Source: CAVQNQ01 sp963714205 (GTDB lineage: Bacteria; Acidobacteriota; Terriglobia; Bryobacterales; Bryobacteraceae). From it: a stretch of 64,000 nucleotides of DNA. Location of the stretch: positions 310,001-374,000 of the forward strand of contig CAVQNQ010000002.1 in the NCBI GenBank assembly GCA_963714205.1. The letters run 5' to 3'. This document shows positions 47,229-56,242 of this stretch, one piece after another. Below the pieces are notes generated by a model. That model made no database searches. It was not told the DNA's origin and saw only the letters and a list, made by a program, of their open reading frames with translations. The position numbers and the translations under genes are program-made. The first letter of the stretch is position 1. Each line of letters starts with the position of its first letter.

Positions 47229-48512
47229 TCAGCGGCTGCCGACGGGCGCCAGCTTCCAGGCATACAGCGGGAAGCGGTCGGTTAGGGCGCCCACGCGGGC
47301 GCGCACCGCGGCGATGGCGCTTTCGTCATCGATGTGGTGGAGCACTTCCCCGATCAGCGCTCCGGTCTCGCGCATCTCCTCCTCGCGGAATCCGCGCGTG
47401 GTCACGGCCGGCGAACCCAGGCGGATGCCGCTGGGATTGAGCGGCGGGTTAACGTCGAAGGGGATGGCGTTCTTGTTCACCGTGATGCGGGCGCGGTCCA
47501 GGGCCTTCTCGGCTTCCTTACCCCGCAGACCTTTGGAGAACACGTCTACCAGCATGAGGTGCGTATCGGTGCCGCCGGAGACCACCCGGAAACCGGCTTC
47601 CGCCACGCTTTGGGCCAGCGCGGCGGCGTTGGCCACCACCTGCTTCTGGTAGGCCGCGAATTCCGGTTGGAGAGCCTCCAGGAAGCAGACCGCCTTGGCT
47701 GCTATAACGTGCACCAGAGGGCCGCCCTGGACGCCGGGGAACACGGTCTTATCGATGGCCGCCGCGAACTTCTCCTTGCATAGGATGATGCCGGCGCGCG
47801 GCCCGCGCAAGGTCTTGTGAGTGGTCGAGGTGACGATATCCGCGTACTGGCAGGGGTTGGGATGCAGGCCCGCCGCCACCAGCCCGGCGATGTGCGCCAT
47901 ATCCACCAGGAAGATCGCGCCCACCGCGTCGGCGATCGCCCTTATGCGCGCGAAATCGATGATGCGCGGATAGGCGCTGGCGCCCGTGATGATCATCTTG
48001 GGCTTGTGCTCGTGAGCCAGCCGCTCCATCTCGTCGTAGTCGATGCGCTCGTCGTCCCGGCGGACGCCATAAGGGACGATGTGATAGGTCTTGCCGGAAA
48101 AATTCAACGGATGGCCGTGGGTCAGGTGGCCGCCGTGAGCCAGGTTCAAACCCATCACGGTGTCGGCGGGGCTCAGCACGGCGGCATAGGCGGCCTGGTT
48201 GGCCTGCGAGCCGGAGTGCGGCTGCACGTTGACATGCTCGGCCCCGAAGAGGCGTTTGGCGCGATCGCGCGCCAGGTTCTCGACGATGTCGGTGAACTCG
48301 CAGCCGCCGTAGTAGCGTTTGCCCGGATAGCCTTCCGCGTACTTGTTCGTAAAAACGCTGCCGGTGGCTTCGAGCACGGCTTCGGAGGTGAAATTCTCGC
48401 TGGCGATCAATTCGAGCTGCGAGTGCTGCCGTTCCACCTCGCGCTGGATCGCCTGGTAAACCTCCGGGTCGACCTCCGCCAACGGCCGCGCCATCTTTTC
48501 CGCTGTGGTCAT
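47229..48512 (-). CDS. glyA: Serine hydroxymethyltransferase
   Basis: About 427 aa PLP enzyme interconverting serine and glycine with tetrahydrofolate. SQLELIASENFTSEAVLEAT, YAEGYPGKRYYGGCEF, LVDMAHIAGLVAAGLHPNP and the PLP lysine in VTSTTHKTLRGPRAGIIL are intact. ATG 48512 is used; ATG 48494 (MARPLAEVDPEVYQ) with GCGGAA before it is an alternative. Divergent from proS across a palindromic promoter. Confidence 0.97.
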   Translation of the reverse strand: MTTAEKMARPLAEVDPEVYQAIQREVERQHSQLELIASENFTSEAVLEATGSVFTNKYAEGYPGKRYYGGCEFTDIVENLARDRAKRLFGAEHVNVQPHSGSQANQAAYAAVLSPADTVMGLNLAHGGHLTHGHPLNFSGKTYHIVPYGVRRDDERIDYDEMERLAHEHKPKMIITGASAYPRIIDFARIRAIADAVGAIFLVDMAHIAGLVAAGLHPNPCQYADIVTSTTHKTLRGPRAGIILCKEKFAAAIDKTVFPGVQGGPLVHVIAAKAVCFLEALQPEFAAYQKQVVANAAALAQSVAEAGFRVVSGGTDTHLMLVDVFSKGLRGKEAEKALDRARITVNKNAIPFDVNPPLNPSGIRLGSPAVTTRGFREEEMRETGALIGEVLHHIDDESAIAAVRARVGALTDRFPLYAWKLAPVGSR

Positions 48513-48569
48513 ATTTATAGACACCCCACACACCAGCCGCGCGCGCCGCGGCCTTTTCGTAGAGAGTCT

Positions 48570-48593
48570 CCAATTTTAACATGCTAGAATTGG
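48570..48593. promoter_or_regulatory. Bidirectional promoter in an inverted repeat, glyA/proS
   Basis: An imperfect 24-bp palindrome (CCAATT...AATTGG arms) holds TGCTAGAAT on the plus strand (48582-48590) and TGTTAAAAT on the minus strand (48581-48573), both extended -10 elements with TGn. Predicted starts are near 48597 (proS, 16-base leader) and 48566 (glyA). No good -35 is seen, as expected for extended -10 promoters. Confidence 0.55.
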
Positions 48594-48612
48594 TTTTTCC
48601 CTTTCCAACCCT

Positions 48613-50313
48613 ATGCTCTGGAGCAAGTTGTATATCCCTACGTTGCGCGAGACTCCGGCCGAAGCCGAAGTCGCCAGTCACCAGTTACTGCTGCGGGCCG
48701 GCTATATCCGCCAGCTTTCGGCGGGCATTTACAGCTACCTGTTTCTGGCGCAACGTTCACTGCTGAAGATCCAGCAGATCGTCCGCGAGGAGATGAACGC
48801 TATCGGCGGCCAGGAAGTGGCGCTGCCCATGCTGCACCCGGCCGAGGTCTGGCAGGAGTCCGGCCGCTGGGACATCATGGGCGATAACATGTTCCGGTTG
48901 AAAGACCGGTTCGGACGCGACCTGTGCCTGGGCATGACCGAAGAAGAGGTCATGACCGTAATCGCGCGCGGTGAACTGCGCAGCTATAAGCAGCTTCCCC
49001 AGATCTGGTACCAGATCCAGGCCAAGTTCCGCGATGAACCCCGGCCCAAGTCCGGGCTGCTGCGGGTCCGGCAGTTCATCATGAAGGATTCCTACACCTT
49101 CGACCTGGACCAGGCTGGCCTGGACATCGCCTACGAGAAGCATTACCAAGCCTACTGCCGCATCTTCGATCGCTGCGGCCTCGAATACATGGCCGTGGAG
49201 GCGCACTCGGGGGCCATGGGCGGCAGCCAGTCGCACGAGTTCATGGTGGCTTCGGACGCGGGCGAGGACCTGGTGGCCGTCTGCAAGTCTTGCGGCTACT
49301 CCGCCAACCTGGAAAAGGCCGCCTCCGTGCCAGTTCCGCCCGCAGCGCCCGATCCCGCGGGCGACCTCGCGCCCGAGCCGTTCCACACGCCGGGACGCAA
49401 GACCATCGCCGAAGTGGCCGAATTCACGAGCCTGCCCGAAACTTCGCAGATGAAGAGCCTGGTGCTGGTGGCCGATGGCAAGCCCGTGCTGGTGCTGCTG
49501 CGCGGAGACCATCAGCTCAGCGAAACCAAGGCCGGCGCGATCCTGGGCGATCCGGAATACCGCCCCGCGCGGCCCGACGAGATCCGCGAGTGGTTCGGCG
49601 CGGAGGCCGGCTCGCTGGGACCAATAGGCGCCGGCAACATGACCATCTTTGCGGACCGGGCCCTGGCGGGCCGCCGCAACATGATCGCGGGCGCCAACCG
49701 CGACGACTATCACCTGCGCAACGTCACCCTGGGCGAAGATTTCCAGGCCGAGGTTCGCGACCTGCGCCAGACGGCCGCCGGCGATCGATGCCTGAACTGC
49801 GGCGGCGCGCTGGAGATCGTCAAAACCGTCGAGATCGGCCACATCTTCAAGCTAGGATACAAGTACTCCGAATCGATGGGGTTGCGCGTGCTCAATGCCG
49901 ACGGCAAAGAGATCACGCCCATCATGGGATCCTACGGGATCGGCATCGAGCGCATCCTGACCGCCGCCATCGAGCTTTTCCATGACTCGGACGGCATGAT
50001 CCTGCCGCACTCCATCGCGCCCTTCGAAGTGGTGGTGACCCCGGCCAACAACTCCGACCCGGTGCACATGGACACGGCGCGGGAGATTTACCAGCGTTGC
50101 CTGGCCTTGGGGCTGGACGCCCTGCTCGACGATCGCGACGAGCGCCCCGGCGTGAAGTTCAAAGACGGCGACCTCATCGGCGTGCCGTTTCGCATTGTGG
50201 CAGGCAGGAAGCTGGTGAAGGGTCTGGTGGAGCTGGTGGATCGCAAGACCCGCCAGGGGGTTGACGTGCCCGTGGCCGATGCGGCCAAAGCGGTGGCGAC
50301 CAGGTTGCGATAA
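48613..50313 (+). CDS. proS: Prolyl-tRNA synthetase, bacterial type with editing domain
   Basis: 566 aa class II synthetase. Motif 1 region HPAEVWQESGRWDIMGDNMF, motif 2 LLRVRQFIMKDSYTFDLDQA, an inserted editing domain (about 225-385, FTSLPETSQMKSLVLVADGK) that clears Ala-tRNA(Pro), motif 3 GSYGIGIERILTAAIE and anticodon-binding domain (AAFEVVVT-like segment, DDRDERPGVKFKDGDLIGVP). Full length and typical of the ProS type 1 form. Confidence 0.98.
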   Translation: MLWSKLYIPTLRETPAEAEVASHQLLLRAGYIRQLSAGIYSYLFLAQRSLLKIQQIVREEMNAIGGQEVALPMLHPAEVWQESGRWDIMGDNMFRLKDRFGRDLCLGMTEEEVMTVIARGELRSYKQLPQIWYQIQAKFRDEPRPKSGLLRVRQFIMKDSYTFDLDQAGLDIAYEKHYQAYCRIFDRCGLEYMAVEAHSGAMGGSQSHEFMVASDAGEDLVAVCKSCGYSANLEKAASVPVPPAAPDPAGDLAPEPFHTPGRKTIAEVAEFTSLPETSQMKSLVLVADGKPVLVLLRGDHQLSETKAGAILGDPEYRPARPDEIREWFGAEAGSLGPIGAGNMTIFADRALAGRRNMIAGANRDDYHLRNVTLGEDFQAEVRDLRQTAAGDRCLNCGGALEIVKTVEIGHIFKLGYKYSESMGLRVLNADGKEITPIMGSYGIGIERILTAAIELFHDSDGMILPHSIAPFEVVVTPANNSDPVHMDTAREIYQRCLALGLDALLDDRDERPGVKFKDGDLIGVPFRIVAGRKLVKGLVELVDRKTRQGVDVPVADAAKAVATRLR

Positions 50314-50842
50314 AACGCTGTAACGTTGGGCCGCCGCCACGCGCGGATCCGGCGCAAGCCGCTGCGGGATCCTCGATGAACGCGCCGGGGGTGGCCTCGC
50401 GCGCTTGTCCCGGTGGCCGCCGGGGAATGGCGGCTTCGCCCGCGAGCGTCGCGGAAGCCGGGATCGCGGAAGCCCATTCCTCTTCGTCATCGAGGTCGCC
50501 CCAGCGCTCCAGTAGCTGCTGATCTTCGGGCGTCAGCCGCCGGGTCTTCGCGAGCGCAACCATCCACGCCACGGATGGCAGCAGAATCAGCACCAGCGCG
50601 CTCATCGGGCGCGGCAGGGGTTGAGGAAGAGTGGGGCTAGCCGCGCCGCGGCTGTGGACAAGGCTCAACGTGCGGACGTGCAGACGCCACGCCGAGGTGC
50701 ACCAGAACACGAGGCATACCACCGTTTGGGCTAGCAGTACCGCCGCGATGGCGTGGAACAGGCGTGGCTCCCGGCGCCTCCAGATTCGAATTTCACTGGG
50801 CATTCGAGAAGAATAGTCGCCGGAGTCCACCATTCGGCTCAT
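50174..50842 (-). CDS. Hypothetical membrane protein
   Basis: 222 aa if read to its stop. Two hydrophobic segments (LFHAIAAVLLAQTVVCLVFW and MSALVLILLPSVAWMVALAK) flank a short loop; an acidic stretch (QQLLERWGDLDDEEEWASAI) follows. The last 47 codons lie opposite the proS 3' end and look like antisense read-through, so the true end may be nearer 50330 or the gene may carry a frameshift. ATG at 50842, 50833 or 50803. No family recognised. Confidence 0.4.
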   Translation of the reverse strand: MSRMVDSGDYSSRMPSEIRIWRRREPRLFHAIAAVLLAQTVVCLVFWCTSAWRLHVRTLSLVHSRGAASPTLPQPLPRPMSALVLILLPSVAWMVALAKTRRLTPEDQQLLERWGDLDDEEEWASAIPASATLAGEAAIPRRPPGQAREATPGAFIEDPAAACAGSARGGGPTLQRFIATWSPPLWPHRPRARQPPGGSCDPPAPPDPSPASCLPQCETARR

Positions 50843-50920
50843 CTTTCTCGCGACGCGTTGGCGCGCCGGGCACGACCGCCGGCAGAGGGCCTGGAGGAGC
50901 GTTAATGGGCTCGGAACCAG

Positions 50921-51856
50921 CTACGCCTCAATCACGTGTGGACTCAAGGGCCGTCCTTTCGGCTGGTAGCCAAGACGACCGCGAGTCACGATAAGAACCA
51001 GGAGCGCCAGCACAGCCATCGCGAGAGCGAAGGGCAGGTTCATGCCAGACACAATTGGGGCCGCAAAAAGTGGCTGCACGGTATACCCAAAGGTATCAAA
51101 GCTGGCATGCAGGAGAATAGCGATGAATACGCTGCCTCCCGTGTGGTTGGAGACCCAGGTGAAAACAATCGCAAGGGCCATGACCATCGAGAGAAAAATA
51201 GGCAGCTGAACATAGAAGGCAGACAGGCCGGTTCCTGGCCCACCCAGTTGAGCCGATGAAAAGAACTCCGGGAAGTGCCAAAATGTCCACAAGACTCCCA
51301 GGAACAGGGTCGCATTTAACGGACCATAGCGACGCTGCATGCGCGGCAGAGCAAAGCCGCGCCATCCGACTTCCTCGCCCAGTGGCCCACCCCCAAAAAA
51401 GACAAGGACAAAGAGAAACGGATAACTGACCCAAAAATGCGGTGGAAGACCTCGAAAGCTAGCGAGCGCTCCCGGCAAGACAAGAATCCCAAGCAACATC
51501 GCCGCTGGAATGCCCAACAGAATGAACGCATACCACTGCCGGCCCACTCGTAACAGGCTAAGGCGGCTTCTTAGCCTGACCCATCCCTGCTTTCCCTCAG
51601 TGATATGGAACATGATGTATGCAGCCAAGGTCGGCCCGAATGCGTGGAGAGCAAAGAGAAGTTTATTATGCATCGCCTGAGGCACGATGCCCCACTCTGA
51701 AGCGACCCAGGGTATTAGTAGGGCCCAGGAGAATGCGTACGCCATGAAAAAGTAAAAGAATAGGGGATGCCGCCGCATCAACTCGAGCAGGCTTTTGGAA
51801 GCAGATGTCGGTTGACTGGATGTATTTGAAGTGCTCGAAAAGACGGCTTTCTTCAT
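50921..51856 (-). CDS. CPBP-family intramembrane metalloprotease
   Basis: 311 aa, about eight transmembrane helices. The Abi/CAAX-like motifs are EEVGWRGFALPRMQRRYG (EExxxR), TFWHFPEFF (FxxxH) and LLHASFDTF. Relatives process membrane peptides or act in bacteriocin self-protection. GGAGA precedes ATG 51856. Base composition is much lower in GC than its neighbours (30 of 60 in 51061-51120, against 46 of 60 in 53041-53100), which suggests a recent transfer. Confidence 0.88.
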   Translation of the reverse strand: MKKAVFSSTSNTSSQPTSASKSLLELMRRHPLFFYFFMAYAFSWALLIPWVASEWGIVPQAMHNKLLFALHAFGPTLAAYIMFHITEGKQGWVRLRSRLSLLRVGRQWYAFILLGIPAAMLLGILVLPGALASFRGLPPHFWVSYPFLFVLVFFGGGPLGEEVGWRGFALPRMQRRYGPLNATLFLGVLWTFWHFPEFFSSAQLGGPGTGLSAFYVQLPIFLSMVMALAIVFTWVSNHTGGSVFIAILLHASFDTFGYTVQPLFAAPIVSGMNLPFALAMAVLALLVLIVTRGRLGYQPKGRPLSPHVIEA

Positions 51857-51890
51857 CCGGGATCTCCATTGTGGTTTTCCCGCACGGTTT

Positions 51891-51937
51891 AGTATACGCT
51901 TGGCAGCCTTTTTTGATCCACAATTGTCGAGTTGTGG
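51891..51937 (-). promoter_or_regulatory. Candidate -10 and inverted repeat upstream of the CPBP gene
   Basis: TATACT at 51896-51891 on the minus strand, about 35 bases before the start codon; no clear -35. Just upstream, CCACAA (51918-51923) and TTGTGG (51932-51937) form an inverted repeat with an 8-base centre, possibly an operator. Confidence 0.3.
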
Positions 51938-51988
51938 CTCTGAAAGTCTCTGTCGGTCCCGGCGATGAGATCGCCTTGAAATCCAGGC

Positions 51989-52972
51989 TTAGATATAAAG
52001 GCCCATGCGGTCCTTTACCAGGCGCACGGTGGAATCGGCGATGGGCGCCACGCGCGCGGCGCCCTCGCGCAGCACGCCGGCCAGGTATCCCGGTTCGGCG
52101 GTGATGCGGCGGTAGCGCTCCTGAAACGGCTCCAGGTGCGCAATCACCATATCGGCCACCTGCTTTTTCAGCTCGCCGTAGCGCAGTCCCGTGAAGCGCC
52201 GCTTGATCTCTTCGTCGCTCGCATCCGCGAAAGCCTGGTAGATCGCCAGCAGGTTGAGCACGCCGGGGCCGGCCGCTTCGAAATCCACCGCCGGATTCGA
52301 ATCGGTGGTGGCGCGCATGATGATCTTACGGATTTTGTCCGGCGGATCGAGCAGAGCCACCGCGTGGTTCGCGCCGGTATCCGATTTGCTCATCTTCTGG
52401 GCGGGATCATCGAGACCCATGATGCGCGCGCCCACCGCCGGCAGGCTGGTGCCGGGCACCACGAAGGTATCGCCGTACAGGCTGTTGAAGCGCTGCGCGA
52501 TGTCGCGCGTCAGCTCGAGGTGCTGCGCCTGGTCCTCGCCCACCGGAACGATGCCCGCCTGGTAGAGCAGAATGTCGGCGGCCATCAGCACGGGATATTG
52601 CAGCAGACCATCGCCCACCGATTCCTGTTTGGCGGCCTTGGCCTTGTACTGCGTCATGCGCTCCAGCCACCCCACCGGCGTGACGCAGGTGAGCATCCAC
52701 GCCAGCTCGGCGTGCGCCGGCACGGCCGATTGCACTATGATCGAGCACTTTTGCGGATCGATGCCCGCGGCCAGGTAGAGCGCCGCGATCTCCGCGATCT
52801 TGGCCCGCAGCGCGGCAGGCTCCTGATACAACGTGACGGCGTGCAGATCAACGATGCAGAAGATGCACTCATATTCGTCCTGAATGCGCACCCAGTTTTT
52901 GAGCGCGCCCAGGTAATTGCCGATGTGCAAATTCCCGGAAGGCTGCATGCCGGAGAAGACTCGTGTTTTCAT
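51989..52972 (-). CDS. trpS: Tryptophanyl-tRNA synthetase
   Basis: 327 aa from ATG 52972. Class I signatures: SGNLHIGNYLGALKNWV (HIGH form HIGN) and AQKMSKSDTGANHAVALLD (KMSKS). YPVLMAADILLYQAGIVPVG and GEDQAQHLELTRDIAQRFN are the conserved tryptophan-site regions. Full length. Its start codon overlaps the divergent methyltransferase ATG in CATG. Confidence 0.98.
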   Translation of the reverse strand: MKTRVFSGMQPSGNLHIGNYLGALKNWVRIQDEYECIFCIVDLHAVTLYQEPAALRAKIAEIAALYLAAGIDPQKCSIIVQSAVPAHAELAWMLTCVTPVGWLERMTQYKAKAAKQESVGDGLLQYPVLMAADILLYQAGIVPVGEDQAQHLELTRDIAQRFNSLYGDTFVVPGTSLPAVGARIMGLDDPAQKMSKSDTGANHAVALLDPPDKIRKIIMRATTDSNPAVDFEAAGPGVLNLLAIYQAFADASDEEIKRRFTGLRYGELKKQVADMVIAHLEPFQERYRRITAEPGYLAGVLREGAARVAPIADSTVRLVKDRMGLYI

Positions 52973-54200
52973 GATAGGGACGGGAGTAACCCTTATCGTA
53001 AGCAATTTCGAGATAACCGTGGAAAAGCTGGTCTACGGCGGCTACGGCCTGGCGCGCCTGGATGGCCGCGTGGTGCTGGCGCCCTACGTCCTGCCCGGAG
53101 AGCGCATCCGCGCCTGCTCCGAGCGCGAGCGGCCCGGCCTGGTCCACGCCCGCACGCTCGAGATCCTGGAGCCGGCCCCGGAGCGCGTGGCTGCGCTATG
53201 CCCCTACTTCGGCCGCTGCGGCGGCTGCCATTACCAGCAGGCCGCGTACGAGTACCAGCTCGCGGCAAAACGCGCCATCCTGGCCGAGGAACTACGGCGG
53301 CTCGGCAAGCTCGCACCCCCGGCCGAAATCGCGACCATCTCGGTCGATCCCTGGGGCTATCGCAATCGCGTGCAACTGCATGTGGAAGACGGCCGCCTCG
53401 GCTACCTGGAGGCGCGCTCGCACCGCCTCTGCGCCATCGGCCATTGTCCCATCGCTTCGCCGCATATCAATGAAACGATCGGCATTCTCGCGGAAATGCT
53501 GCACGATCCCCGCTGGCCGCGCTTCATCCGCTCATTTGAAATCTTTACCGATGAGAGCCAGGTGCAGCTTAACGTGCTCGAAAGCGACCGCCCGGTGGCC
53601 CGCCGCTTTTTCGACTGGTGCGCTGAAAGAATCCCCGGCCTGGTGGAGGGCGCGCTCGATTACCAGGGCCGGTACCGCGTGAGCCGCGGCGCGTTCTTCC
53701 AGGTGAACCGGTACCTCGCCGGCCAACTCGTGGAGACCGCCCTCGGCGAGGCGCGCGGCGAGACGGCGCTAGACCTCTATGCCGGCGTGGGCCTATTCTC
53801 GCTCGCTCTGGCCGGCCGGTTCGCCCAGGTGACCGCCGTGGAATCGGGTTCGGCCGCGGCCCGCGATCTCGCGTTCAACGCCGAACGCGCCGGCCTGCCC
53901 CATCTCAAAGCCGAGCCCGGCACGGTTGAGGCCTACCTGGAAGCGCTCGACCGGTCCCCTGAATTCCTGCTCCTTGATCCGCCGCGCGCCGGCCTGGGCA
54001 AAGCCGTGGTGCGCCGCCTGACCGAACTCCGCCCGCGCTCCCTGACGATCGTCTCCTGCGACCCGGCGACTCTGGCCCGCGACCTGTCGGGCCTGGTGGC
54101 CGGCGGTTACCGGATCGCACGCATGACCCTGGTGGACCTGTTCCCACAGAGCTTCCACCTGGAAACGGTAACGAGCCTGAGGCGGGAAGGGGTCTCATAA
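52971..54200 (+). CDS. RlmD/TrmA-type (uracil-5)-methyltransferase with Fe-S cluster
   Basis: About 409 aa. N-terminal TRAM domain (ITVEKLVYGGYGLARLDGRV), a 4Fe-4S motif CPYFGRCGGCHYQQ with a fourth Cys in RLCAIGHCPI, SAM-binding LDLYAGVGLFSLALAGRFA, LLLDPPRAGLGKAVVRRLTE and the catalytic Cys in TIVSCDPATLARDLSGL. It methylates a uracil in rRNA or tRNA; RlmD, RlmC and TrmA cannot be separated by eye. ATG 52971 keeps the complete first strand; GTG 53019 with GAG upstream is possible. Confidence 0.93.
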   Translation: MIGTGVTLIVSNFEITVEKLVYGGYGLARLDGRVVLAPYVLPGERIRACSERERPGLVHARTLEILEPAPERVAALCPYFGRCGGCHYQQAAYEYQLAAKRAILAEELRRLGKLAPPAEIATISVDPWGYRNRVQLHVEDGRLGYLEARSHRLCAIGHCPIASPHINETIGILAEMLHDPRWPRFIRSFEIFTDESQVQLNVLESDRPVARRFFDWCAERIPGLVEGALDYQGRYRVSRGAFFQVNRYLAGQLVETALGEARGETALDLYAGVGLFSLALAGRFAQVTAVESGSAAARDLAFNAERAGLPHLKAEPGTVEAYLEALDRSPEFLLLDPPRAGLGKAVVRRLTELRPRSLTIVSCDPATLARDLSGLVAGGYRIARMTLVDLFPQSFHLETVTSLRREGVS

Positions 54201-54228
54201 AATAGTTTCGGACTCTGAAATCGCGCTA

Positions 54229-54249
54229 AAATGAGAAGCGCTCATTTTG
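54229..54249. repeat. Inverted repeat between methyltransferase and reductase genes
   Basis: AAAATGAG (54229-54236) and CTCATTTT (54242-54249) form a perfect 8-bp stem with a 5-base loop. It could end the upstream transcript (TTTT at the 3' side) or be an operator; a TAAAAT hexamer overlaps its left arm. Confidence 0.5.
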
Positions 54250-54271
54250 CTCGGAACTCAAGGAGGCGCAT

Positions 54272-55444
54272 ATGAAGACCGATACTTCTCGACGCTCTTT
54301 TCTCGCCGCCGCCGGCCTGGCTTTGCCCGCCGCCGGCCTCGCAACCACGACCAGCGCCGCTGGCCCCGCACCGGCGCCGCCCCAAGCGGCCCCTTCATCG
54401 GGTAAGATCACCTACCGGGTGCTCGGCAAGACGGGCATGCGGCCCTCCTCGGTCGGCTGCGGCTGCATGATTACCTCGGACCCGACTGTAATCACTCGGG
54501 CCGTAGACATGGGCATTACGTACTTCGACACTTCCCGCGGATACCAGGGCGGCCAGAACGAGCGCATGGTGGGAGGGGCCTTGGGAGCCAAGCGGAAGGA
54601 CATCTTCCTGTCGAGCAAGTGCGATACCCGGACCGCCGCCGGCATCCTGGCGGAACTCGATACCAGCCTCAAGGAACTCAATACCGATCACCTGGACGTC
54701 TGGCTGCTGCATAACAAGAACACTGTCGAGGAAATCCCCGACGAACTGGTGGATGCGCAACGGCGCGCCAAGCAGCAGGGCAAGGTGCGGTTCATCGGCG
54801 TGAGCACTCACGAGGTGCCGACCGTGGTCGATCGCGTTATCGAGTGCAAGCTGGACATGCTCCAGACTATGTACAGTTTCGCCTCGGCGGCATCCTACGG
54901 ACCGGCCATCGAGAAGCTCCATCAGGCCGGCGTGGGCGTGGTGGCCATGAAGGTGATGGCGCGCGCGTTGCCTCCCTTCGGCCGGGGCGCAGCTCCTCCT
55001 CCGCCCGAGCCCAAGCGGCCCGCCAATTTCGCTCCGGCAGCGCTCAAGTGGGTCCTCAACAATCCCTTAATCGGCACCACCGTCCCGAGCATGACGGATA
55101 CCGACCAACTGGAACAGAATTTCGGGGTCATGGCGGAGAAATTCACCGATGCCGATGCCAAGATCCTGCACGCCCGCCTGGAGGAGATTACCCCGTATTT
55201 CTGCCGCATGTGCGGGGAGTGCAAGGGGCAGTGCCCCAAGGGTCTGCCCGTCGCCGACCTGGTGCGTTTCGTGATGTATGCGGATGGCTATGGCCAGTTC
55301 CCATTGGGCCGGGAGAACTATCAGCAGCTTTCCCTGGAGCACCAGCAGGTGCGCTGCGGCGATTGCGCCGATTGCCCGGTTCACTGCCCGCACGGGGTGC
55401 GTGTGGCCGCGCGTTTGATGCGCGCCCAGGAACTGTTCGCTTAG
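54272..55444 (+). CDS. Tat-exported aldo/keto reductase with ferredoxin-like C-terminus
   Basis: 390 aa, GGAGG before the ATG. Signal SRRSFLAAAGLALPAAGLA is twin-arginine type. AKR barrel: Asp and Tyr in YFDTSRGYQGGQNERMVG, Lys in LSSKCD, His in VWLLHNKN make up the catalytic tetrad. The C-terminal 75 residues carry two 4Fe-4S motifs, CRMCGECKGQCPKG and CGDCADCPVHCPHG. AKRs with such tails are known; export of a folded, cofactor-loaded form fits the Tat signal. Substrate unknown. Confidence 0.92.
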   Translation: MKTDTSRRSFLAAAGLALPAAGLATTTSAAGPAPAPPQAAPSSGKITYRVLGKTGMRPSSVGCGCMITSDPTVITRAVDMGITYFDTSRGYQGGQNERMVGGALGAKRKDIFLSSKCDTRTAAGILAELDTSLKELNTDHLDVWLLHNKNTVEEIPDELVDAQRRAKQQGKVRFIGVSTHEVPTVVDRVIECKLDMLQTMYSFASAASYGPAIEKLHQAGVGVVAMKVMARALPPFGRGAAPPPPEPKRPANFAPAALKWVLNNPLIGTTVPSMTDTDQLEQNFGVMAEKFTDADAKILHARLEEITPYFCRMCGECKGQCPKGLPVADLVRFVMYADGYGQFPLGRENYQQLSLEHQQVRCGDCADCPVHCPHGVRVAARLMRAQELFA

Positions 55445-55507
55445 CCAGGTTCGATCTCGCGGAACAAACGCGTGCCGCCCTGCGTACGGGGCTCTGAAGG
55501 AGATGCG

Positions 55508-56215
55508 ATGAACTTCCGGAGCCTCGTTCCGCCGCTCCTCGCCGCAACTCTGTGGATGGCCGGCTGCGTGACCATCCAGCCCGGGCCCGAGCGGCATGAA
55601 TCGCGCGCCGTCGAGCGCGACGCGGCCGAGCGCGTCAAGGCGATCCTCAACATGGGCGCCGGCCGGCTCACGGTACGCGGCGGAGCGCGGAAGTTGATGG
55701 AGGCGGAATTCGCCTATTCGACGCCATTCGGAAGGCCGGAGGTGACCTATCGCAGCACTGGCGCGCTGGGCACCCTGACGCTTGATCAGCCCGCCAGTTC
55801 GGGTCCCCACGCCGGAAATTCAAAGTGCGAATGGGACCTGGCCCTCAACAACGAGGTGCCGCTCGATCTCAGCGCGCATTTCGGAGCCGGCGAGGCCCGC
55901 CTCGATCTGGGTGATCTGACCCTGCGCAACGTGGAAGTGCACATGGGAGTCGGCCGGCTCGAACTGGACCTGCGCGGCCATCCCAAAGGCGATTTCGCCG
56001 TGCAGATCGAGGGCGGGGTGGGTGAAGCCAACGTGCGCCTGCCGCTCGAAGCCGGACTGGAGGTACGGGCTCGCGGCGGACTGGGAGCCATCCACGTCCG
56101 CGGCCTCCGCCAGGAGGAGGGACGCTGGGTCAACGACGCGAGGCGCGATGGCGCCGCGAACATCCGCGTGGATATCCGAGGCGGCATCGGGGCCATCAAC
56201 GTGACAGCCGAGTAG
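55508..56215 (+). CDS. Toast_rack-domain lipoprotein
   Basis: 235 aa from ATG 55508 (AAGGAG upstream). Signal with lipobox (LLAATLWMAGC), then a repetitive beta solenoid-like domain: ILNMGAGRLTVRGG, LSAHFGAGEARLDLGDLTLR, EVHMGVGRLELDLRGHPKGD, IEGGVGEANVRLPLEAGLEV. These Gly-Ala/Val-Gly turns mark the toast_rack family, related to DUF4097 adhesin-like folds. Probably anchored in the membrane; function unknown. Ends one base from the true end of the convergent beta-helix gene. Confidence 0.85.
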   Translation: MNFRSLVPPLLAATLWMAGCVTIQPGPERHESRAVERDAAERVKAILNMGAGRLTVRGGARKLMEAEFAYSTPFGRPEVTYRSTGALGTLTLDQPASSGPHAGNSKCEWDLALNNEVPLDLSAHFGAGEARLDLGDLTLRNVEVHMGVGRLELDLRGHPKGDFAVQIEGGVGEANVRLPLEAGLEVRARGGLGAIHVRGLRQEEGRWVNDARRDGAANIRVDIRGGIGAINVTAE

Positions 56216-56242
56216 GCTAAGGCCCGCAACAGTTCCCGCGAA

